A stretch of DNA of 9,678 bases from assembly GCA_029982105.1 (NCBI GenBank), contig JARRCQ010000045.1:1-9678 (forward strand), in the 5' to 3' direction. The stretch comes from Candidatus Atribacteria bacterium. GTDB lineage: Bacteria; Atribacterota; Atribacteria; Atribacterales; Caldatribacteriaceae. The position numbers and the translations under genes were made by a program. Positions 1 through 4,504 of this stretch are shown here, piece after piece. Within the stretch, counting starts at the first letter, position 1; each line of letters starts with the position of its first letter. The notes beneath the pieces were generated by a model. The model was given only the letters and a program-made list of their open reading frames with translations. It ran no database searches and was not told where the DNA came from.

Positions 1-164
1 CGTTTTTCCTCTATACCGATCAAAAGAGTGGTATTTCCCTCCCGTAAAAAGCCACCGGTAGAAGCTAATTTAGTAAAAGAAATTTCCCTATCTCGCAAAG
101 TATCTAGCAATTTAGGTGCATCTTGATCTCTTATCACACATATAAAAAGTAAATGAGAAGACAA
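1..164 (-). CDS. darA: DarA/YaaQ-family cyclic-di-AMP receptor-like protein (3' part missing)
   Basis: Only the first 54 codons are present; the gene runs off the window start. The translation contains VIRDQDAPKLL, then FTKLASTGGFLREGNTTLLI. The TGGFLR.GNTT stretch is the signature of the PII-like DarA/PstA (YaaQ, formerly DUF970) family, whose characterised Bacillota members bind cyclic di-AMP as trimers. Known members begin with a short strand before the xQDQD-like motif, so the start must lie close to 164. The TTG at 164-162 is the only plausible initiator, directly after an in-frame TGA, and has an excellent Shine-Dalgarno five bases upstream. It gives two or three extra residues compared with typical members. 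The gene sits five bases after tmk, the same order as tmk-darA in Bacillus subtilis. Ligand binding is inferred from the family; the second half of the protein cannot be inspected. Confidence 0.88.
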   Translation of the reverse strand, partial: MSSHLLFICVIRDQDAPKLLDTLRDREISFTKLASTGGFLREGNTTLLIGIEEK

Positions 165-169
165 TCAGT

Positions 170-179
170 TCACCCCCTT
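170..179 (-). promoter_or_regulatory. Shine-Dalgarno site of darA inside the tmk stop region
   Basis: Read on the minus strand this is AAGGGGGTGA, one mismatch from the ideal AAGGAGGTGA. It overlaps the last codons and the TGA stop of tmk and lies five bases before the TTG at 164. It is the reason for choosing that TTG as the darA start and suggests that darA is translated from the tmk transcript. Confidence 0.7.
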
Positions 180-826
180 CCTCTCAACCTTTGCCAAACA
201 ACTTCCTGAATCATTGCAAAAACTTCTTCTTCCGAACGATTGGTGGTATCTATTACTAGAAAACGCTCTGGATATTCCTGAGCTAACCGTAAGTACCCAT
301 CTCGAACAGCCCAGAGAAATTCTTTACTCACTAAAAACTCTTTTTCAAAACGTAATTCTTCCTCACTGGTATGAGAAAATGAGCGACTCAACCCTACCTG
401 AGGTTCTACGTCTAAAAGTACGGTTAAATCAGGCATAATTCCTTCAGTAGTAATATCATTTAAGTAATAGAGATAAGAAAGAGGTACTCTTCGACCATAT
501 CCTTGATAAGCCAACGTGGAATCAGTAAATCGGACGCATATTACCACTTTACCTTCTCCCAAGGCAGGGCCTATTATTTGCTTTATGTGCTCTCTACGAG
601 AAGCCTCAAAAAGAAAAGTTTCCGCCAGAGGGTCAATTACTCCACTCTTCGGGTTTAATAATAATTCTCTTATCCTATCCCCTAAGGGAGTTCCCCCTGG
701 CTCTCTAGTTAAAAAACATGGGATATTAGCTTCTTTTAAGAAAGAAAACAAATAATCAGCTTGAGTGGTTTTTCCACTACCCTCAATTCCCTCCAAGGTA
801 ATAAAAAAACCAGGATTTTTACTCAT
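170..826 (-). CDS. tmk: Thymidylate kinase (dTMP kinase)
   Basis: Phosphorylates dTMP to dTDP with ATP in the cytoplasm, feeding dTTP synthesis. The 218-residue protein is normal length for the family. Visible motifs: P-loop GIEGSGKT (residues 13-20), the dTMP-binding TREPGG (40-45), STLAYQGYGR (103-112), and a lid region with RFE (159-161) followed by VRDGYL (174-179). One key position is odd: the family's DR(Y/F/H) motif reads VRF at 98-100, so the conserved aspartate is valine (codon GTC; one base from GAC). The stretch between RFE and VRDGYL is also about three residues longer than I expect. The ATG at 826 overlaps the end of the upstream R3H/AAA+ gene by eight bases, so translational coupling is likely; there is no strong separate ribosome site. 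darA follows five bases later. Identity is secure; activity with V98 is uncertain. Confidence 0.95.
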   Translation of the reverse strand: MSKNPGFFITLEGIEGSGKTTQADYLFSFLKEANIPCFLTREPGGTPLGDRIRELLLNPKSGVIDPLAETFLFEASRREHIKQIIGPALGEGKVVICVRFTDSTLAYQGYGRRVPLSYLYYLNDITTEGIMPDLTVLLDVEPQVGLSRSFSHTSEEELRFEKEFLVSKEFLWAVRDGYLRLAQEYPERFLVIDTTNRSEEEVFAMIQEVVWQRLRGRG

Positions 827-2384
827 GACGATTTTCTTCTAAGATGCGGGGATAAATCACCACTCGACGGAAAGGTTCCTCTCCCACACTTTTAGAGAAA
901 AGGTGATAACGTTCAGCAATTTTGTGTTGTAGACGTCTAACCGAGGAACTACGAGGAGCAAGTTCTATAGCTTCTCCTACCTTAAGCACCTGCCGAGCTG
1001 CTCTTTCTGCTTCCATTAATCCTGAATCCCCGTTTCCCGAAGAAAGGTCACTATAACCAAAAAGATCCTGCACAAACCTATAAATCTGGCTATAAGTGTT
1101 ACTGCGCACTACGTGAACTGGTATCCCTCGATTTTCTGCTTCTCTTATTTTACTCCCTTTGTTGCGATAACGGCTCTTTAGAGTAAGTAGAATATCTGCC
1201 TCGTTAACATCGTCTACTACCTCAAGAGGAACCTTAGCGTGAGCAATAGCTCTTTGCACATAATTTTTACTCACCGCAAAAAGGTAAACTCGTAACAATT
1301 GGCTTTCAAACAATTCAGGCTCTACCCCTTCCTCTTGGGGTACTTTTACGCCTGTAAGAGGAACGCCCCTATCCTCTTCTACTATTTTAACTGCTCCATC
1401 TTTAGTTTTCTTCCTCACTTCTGGTCGGGGGTCATAACCCCTCAACAACAAATCAACCGCTTGAGCAGTATCATGGTAAATACCTAAGGTATCCCGGTCA
1501 CGCAATTCAATAACCACATCAAAAGTAGGAATAGCTTTGCGCTCCAGTATTGCTTTTTGACTTCCTCGACGATGAGCTTCTTCATCGCTCAATATTACTG
1601 ACTGAATCCCTCCTACTAAATCACTTAAGGTGGGATTTAAAAGAAGATTCTTCAAAGTGTTACCATGGGCTGTAGCAATGAGCTGCACTCCTCTCTCAGC
1701 AATAGTGCGGCAAGCTCTCGCTTCTTCTTCCCTGCCAATTTCATCCACTATAACTACTTCAGGCATATGATTTTCTACTGCTTCAATCATTACATCGTGT
1801 TGTTTTTCAGGAGATGATACCTGCATACGACGAGCCCGACCAATAGCAGGATGGGGTATGTCTCCATCACCAGCTATTTCGTTAGAGGTATCCACCACTA
1901 CCACTCTTTTTTGAAACTCATCACTTAAAACCCGAGCTACTTCTCGAAGTTTAGTAGTTTTGCCTACTCCGGGAGGTCCTAAAAGCAAAATATTTTTACC
2001 TGATACTATGACATCTCTAATTATGTCAATAGTACCATAGACCGCCCTTCCTACTCGAAGAGTAAGTCCTACAATATTTCCCAATCGGTTGCGAATGCAA
2101 GAAATACGGTGAAGAGTTCGCTCTATGCCCGCTCGGTTATCTCGGGTAAACAACCCCACTCTTTGCACTACATAATCTAAATCTTCTCTCTCTATTACCC
2201 TATCGGAAAGAATTACAAAACCTTTGGCAAAACGAGCCTCCGGTGGACGTCCCAAATCCATCACTACTTCTATTAAATCATCGGTATTTTCCCGTTCTTC
2301 CAAAGGAATCCTAATATAATCAGGTAAAACTTCAAAAAGTTTATCTAAGTTATCTACTACTCCTACTCGATAACCGTTACTCAT
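819..2384 (-). CDS. R3H-domain AAA+ ATPase, Ycf45/SpoIIIAA-like
   Basis: A 521-residue predicted cytoplasmic ATPase that probably binds single-stranded nucleic acid. The ATPase core has Walker A GPPGVGKTT (136-144), the family segment VVVDTSNEIAGDGD (162-175), Walker B VVIVDE followed by IGREEE (210-221), and a sensor-like ATAHG (237-241). This core is shared with sporulation protein SpoIIIAA and plastid/cyanobacterial Ycf45. A second alpha/beta region lies at about 360-445. The C-terminal R3H domain spans about 460-512, with the defining R-x3-H at R483/H487. SpoIIIAA itself lacks an R3H domain, so this is the Ycf45-type protein, whose role is unknown; a sporulation role should not be inferred. 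It is first in the operon with tmk and darA. The ATG at 2384 is kept because no other good start exists, although the best Shine-Dalgarno (AAGGAGG, 2409-2403) is 18 bases away, unusually far. Confidence 0.88.
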   Translation of the reverse strand: MSNGYRVGVVDNLDKLFEVLPDYIRIPLEERENTDDLIEVVMDLGRPPEARFAKGFVILSDRVIEREDLDYVVQRVGLFTRDNRAGIERTLHRISCIRNRLGNIVGLTLRVGRAVYGTIDIIRDVIVSGKNILLLGPPGVGKTTKLREVARVLSDEFQKRVVVVDTSNEIAGDGDIPHPAIGRARRMQVSSPEKQHDVMIEAVENHMPEVVIVDEIGREEEARACRTIAERGVQLIATAHGNTLKNLLLNPTLSDLVGGIQSVILSDEEAHRRGSQKAILERKAIPTFDVVIELRDRDTLGIYHDTAQAVDLLLRGYDPRPEVRKKTKDGAVKIVEEDRGVPLTGVKVPQEEGVEPELFESQLLRVYLFAVSKNYVQRAIAHAKVPLEVVDDVNEADILLTLKSRYRNKGSKIREAENRGIPVHVVRSNTYSQIYRFVQDLFGYSDLSSGNGDSGLMEAERAARQVLKVGEAIELAPRSSSVRRLQHKIAERYHLFSKSVGEEPFRRVVIYPRILEENRHE

Positions 2385-2440
2385 AATGCTATTTCTCTGT
2401 ATCCTCCTTCTACCTTAACTTATATCTTTAATCTTTAATT

Positions 2441-2516
2441 AAAAAAACCAGCAACTATTCAGTTTATTTCAACAAAGCCCCTCCTTAGCACTTTTAATAA
2501 AAAGAAATAAACCTGG
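2441..2516 (-). promoter_or_regulatory. Structured leader of the R3H-tmk-darA operon, possible attenuator
   Basis: On the minus strand, CAGGTTTATTTC (2515-2504) pairs with GAAATAAACTG (2470-2460) with one bulged G. The loop of about 33 bases contains AGGAGGGG. The far arm is followed, about twelve bases on, by a run of seven T (2447-2441). The T-run is not directly against the stem, so this is at best a weak conditional terminator. I do not recognise a known riboswitch class here. Confidence 0.35.
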
Positions 2517-2548
2517 CTAATTATAACAGCTTAGAGGAATAAAGGGAA

Positions 2549-2557
2549 ATTATATCA
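2549..2557 (-). promoter_or_regulatory. Putative promoter (extended -10) for the R3H-tmk-darA operon
   Basis: The minus strand reads TGATATAAT, a perfect extended -10 (TGnTATAAT). No good -35 hexamer lies at 16-18 bases upstream, which extended -10 promoters can tolerate. Transcription would start near 2542 and give a leader of roughly 155 bases before the ATG at 2384, containing the inverted repeat described separately. Confidence 0.5.
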
Positions 2558-2565
2558 TAATTTTA

Positions 2566-2676
2566 CCACGAAGGGGGCTTATCCTATCCTACTGAGGAAT
2601 GCTTCTTCTCCTCAGTGACCCTTGTTTTTTCTTTTGCTTTTGGAGGTTATGAGGGGGTTTATCCCCCCCAGCGTGG
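2566..2676. repeat. Palindromic intergenic element with near-complementary ends
   Basis: The plus-strand ends are CCACGAAGGGGG (2566-2577) and CCCCCAGCGTGG (2665-2676), complementary at 10 of 12 positions. Inside lie a perfect 8-bp hairpin (2591-2616) and a 5-bp G/C hairpin (2653-2667) that competes with the outer ends for the same C-run. On the minus strand GGATAA(A/G)CCCCCT occurs twice, at both ends of the element. It is richer in GC than the surrounding DNA. It looks like a dispersed intergenic palindrome or a small non-autonomous mobile element rather than a gene; whether other copies exist cannot be seen here. Confidence 0.5.
2591..2616. other. Perfect 8-bp inverted repeat (hairpin)
   Basis: ACTGAGGA (2591-2598) and TCCTCAGT (2609-2616) flank a ten-base loop. 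On the plus strand a T-rich stretch with six T at 2625-2630 follows after eight bases, which resembles a terminator. However, no plus-strand gene lies upstream, so it is listed as a structural part of the palindromic element. Confidence 0.6.
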
Positions 2677-2684
2677 CGACCTGC

Positions 2685-2716
2685 TTTTAAAGTTTTAACA
2701 GTTTAACAAGTTTTGT
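2685..2716 (-). repeat. AT-rich 32-base repeat, copy A, overlapping the tyrS stop
   Basis: Read on the minus strand this matches 9611-9642 (plus strand) at 30 of 32 positions. It is itself a degenerate run of about 9-base units: AACTTGTTA, AACTGTTAA, AACTTTAAA. It supplies the last codons and the TAA stop of tyrS. The palindromic element 2566-2676 begins eight bases further on. Confidence 0.65.
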
Positions 2717-3950
2717 TGGAAGATACTATAATGCGGAAGAAGTCTTTTTTGCCCACCTTCAGATAATCACCATCTTTTATTAGAAGGTCAGTATTTACGT
2801 TAGAAATTCTCTCTCCATTAAAATATACTCCGCCTTGTTCTATGAGCCTCCGTAACTCGCTATTGGAATATGGAACTCCAGTTTCTTGGAGGAGTTTCAA
2901 AATCCAGATTTTCCCCTCTTTAAGAAGAGAAGAAGAAATTGTTATCTCTCGAGCTTCTTCAGGCATCTCTTTTTGGCTAAAAGCCCTTTCAAAATCTTCT
3001 TGGGAGAGAATAGCTTCTTGTTCTCCGTGATACATTTTAACTATTTCAAACGCTAACCGTTTTTTCCAATCCCGGGGGTGAAGCTCACCTTTTTCATATT
3101 TAACTTTCATTTTCTGAATTTCTTCTGTCGGAATATCGGTCAATAAAAGGAAATATTTTTCGATCAAAGAGTCAGGAATAGACATAACCTTACCAAACAT
3201 AACAAAAGGAGATTCGTTTATGCCAATATAGTTGCCTAAACTCTTGCTCATCTTCTCTACTCCATCAGTTCCCTCTAAAAGGGGCATAGTTATTACTACC
3301 TGAGGCTCTTGGCCAAACTCTCTTTGCAAATCTCGACCTACTAAGAGATTAAAACGCTGATCTCTTCCTCCTAACTCCACATCGGCATGGAGAGCAACAG
3401 AGTCATAACCTTGCATCACTGGGTAGAGAAATTCATGCAATCCTACTGGTTTTCCTGCCTTTAACCTTTTGGCAAAATCCTCTCGCTCTAACATCCGAGC
3501 AACAGTAATATGAGAGGTAATTCCAATTAAGTCAGCAAGGGTTATTTTACTAAGCCATTTACTATTAAACTCGATAACGATTTTTTGAAAATCAAGGATT
3601 TTAGAAGCCTGCTGAGCATAAGTTTCGGCATTCCGTTTGACTTCTTCTTCACTCAGCTGTCGGCGAGTTTCGCTTTTACCTGTTGGGTCTCCAATTCTTC
3701 CGGTAAAATCACCAACTAAAAAAACCACTTGATGTCCTAAATTTTGAAATTGACGTAATTTTCTCAAAGTGACAGTGTGTCCTAAGTGAATATCGGGAGC
3801 ACTGGGGTCAAACCCCTCTTTCACCACTAAGGGCTTACCACTTTGGTAAAAACGCAATAATTTCCTTTTTAAATCTTCTATTCCAATGATTTCTTCTACT
3901 CCCCGCTCGATGAGAACAAGGTCTTTATTTAATCTTGCTTCTTCAGACAA
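2703..3950 (-). CDS. tyrS: Tyrosyl-tRNA synthetase
   Basis: Charges tRNA-Tyr with tyrosine using ATP in the cytoplasm. The 415-residue protein is the ~400-residue bacterial TyrS type with a C-terminal S4 domain. The class I signatures are HLGH (55-58, the HIGH motif) and KMSKS (233-237). The tyrosine-site segment EFLYPVMQGYDSVALHAD (173-190) runs into ELGGRDQRFN; the more common form is GGTDQ. The S4 RNA-binding domain covers about 346-408. The start is TTG at 3950, supported by AAAGGAG at 3967-3961 ten bases upstream; no ATG fits the family start. The transporter gene queT ends one base upstream, so the two are probably one transcript with coupled translation. The last residues (SNKTC) and stop lie in a repeat and may not be ancestral. 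No T-box is visible. Confidence 0.96.
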   Translation of the reverse strand: MSEEARLNKDLVLIERGVEEIIGIEDLKRKLLRFYQSGKPLVVKEGFDPSAPDIHLGHTVTLRKLRQFQNLGHQVVFLVGDFTGRIGDPTGKSETRRQLSEEEVKRNAETYAQQASKILDFQKIVIEFNSKWLSKITLADLIGITSHITVARMLEREDFAKRLKAGKPVGLHEFLYPVMQGYDSVALHADVELGGRDQRFNLLVGRDLQREFGQEPQVVITMPLLEGTDGVEKMSKSLGNYIGINESPFVMFGKVMSIPDSLIEKYFLLLTDIPTEEIQKMKVKYEKGELHPRDWKKRLAFEIVKMYHGEQEAILSQEDFERAFSQKEMPEEAREITISSSLLKEGKIWILKLLQETGVPYSNSELRRLIEQGGVYFNGERISNVNTDLLIKDGDYLKVGKKDFFRIIVSSNKTC

Positions 3951-3951
3951 T

Positions 3952-4449
3952 TTATTTATGCTCCTTTCTATGGTATTTTAACTTAGTTAGCAAAAATATT
4001 AAAAGGGGGTATCCCAAACCATAGGCAGCTATAGTTTCTCCTAATATAATATAAAAAACTGAATAAAAATAAGGAACCTTAAGCCACAAAGAAAGATAGA
4101 TAGATACACCAAAACCGTTGATTAAAATAGGAGGTAAGGGAGCCAAAAAAGGGTAGGGAACTCGAGAAGTTAAATATCCAGCTATAAGGGTAAAAAGGGT
4201 TCCTAAGAAGAAATCATAAAAACCTAAGCCTCCGATTAAATTAGCTAAGAAACAACCTAATCCCAAGCCCCATATAGTTTCAGGAAAGAGAAAGGGCAAA
4301 ACAGTTAAACACTCTGCCACTCTTACTTGAATGGGACCATAAGAAAAAGAATAAAAGGGTGGGAGTATGGTTAATAAAATATAAAGTGTGGCTATCAAGG
4401 CGGAGCGAGAAATTTTCTTAGTTTTTTCTTGGGTTTGGATTTCATTCAT
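3952..4449 (-). CDS. queT: QueT-family queuosine precursor transporter (ECF S component)
   Basis: A 165-residue hydrophobic inner-membrane protein with about five or six membrane segments after a short basic N terminus. The segments GPIQVRVAECLTVLPFLFPE (38-57), GLGLGCFLANLIGG (61-74) and FYDFFLGTLFTLIAGYL (77-93) match the QueT family (COG4708). QueT proteins are substrate-binding S components of energy-coupling-factor importers and are assigned to queuosine precursors such as preQ1. The shared ECF ATPases and T component are not in the window. The gene directly precedes tyrS (one base between them), which fits because tRNA-Tyr carries queuosine. It is divergent from the PBP gene. The ATG at 4449 has no Shine-Dalgarno and lies about 11 bases after a TATAAT, so the transcript may have almost no leader. 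No preQ1 riboswitch is seen. Substrate is inferred from family. Confidence 0.85.
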   Translation of the reverse strand: MNEIQTQEKTKKISRSALIATLYILLTILPPFYSFSYGPIQVRVAECLTVLPFLFPETIWGLGLGCFLANLIGGLGFYDFFLGTLFTLIAGYLTSRVPYPFLAPLPPILINGFGVSIYLSLWLKVPYFYSVFYIILGETIAAYGLGYPLLIFLLTKLKYHRKEHK

Positions 4450-4460
4450 AAAGTTATTTT

Positions 4461-4468
4461 ATTATACT
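4461..4468. promoter_or_regulatory. Overlapping divergent -10 elements between queT and the PBP gene
   Basis: ATTATACT reads as TATAAT on the minus strand (4466-4461) and TATACT on the plus strand (4463-4468). The two share the central TATA, so polymerase could bind in either direction but not both at once. Neither has a recognisable -35. The minus-strand start would fall only a few bases before the queT ATG. Confidence 0.4.
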
Positions 4469-4504
4469 ATTTTAACTAAAGGAAGGATTTTATATTAAAA
4501 ACTG

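Larger units (their letters stand above)
2385..2702. other. 318-base non-coding region with leader, palindromes and repeat
   Basis: No convincing ORF exists here on either strand. Reading on the minus strand from tyrS toward the R3H gene, it holds: an AT-rich repeat that overlaps the tyrS stop (2685-2716), a GC-richer palindromic segment (2566-2676) with two internal hairpins, a promoter-like extended -10 (2549-2557), and a leader with a long inverted repeat and a T7 run (2441-2516). No classic GC hairpin followed directly by a T-run ends tyrS on the minus strand, so readthrough from tyrS cannot be excluded. Confidence 0.75.

Noticed and set aside
214..438. Plus-strand ORF of 74 codons
   Set aside because: Lies wholly antisense within tmk, with no ribosome site and no recognisable protein; a shadow of the real gene. 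The same applies to plus-strand ORFs at 516-755, 1299-1487 and 2842-3030.
819..2384. Calling this gene spoIIIAA, implying a spore-former
   Set aside because: The protein is much longer than SpoIIIAA, carries an R3H domain, and has no spoIIIA neighbours.
2591..2630. Plus-strand intrinsic terminator (hairpin plus T-rich run)
   Set aside because: No plus-strand gene lies upstream to terminate, and the T-run is eight bases from the stem. Better explained as part of the palindromic element.
3951..4000. T-box leader for tyrS
   Set aside because: tyrS directly follows queT with one base between them, and no T-box sequence is present there or upstream of queT.
4450..4504. preQ1 riboswitch in front of queT
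   Set aside because: QueT genes are often controlled this way, so I looked. The gap is only 55 bases, lacks the conserved stem and C-rich pieces, and the likely transcript start is too close to the ATG.
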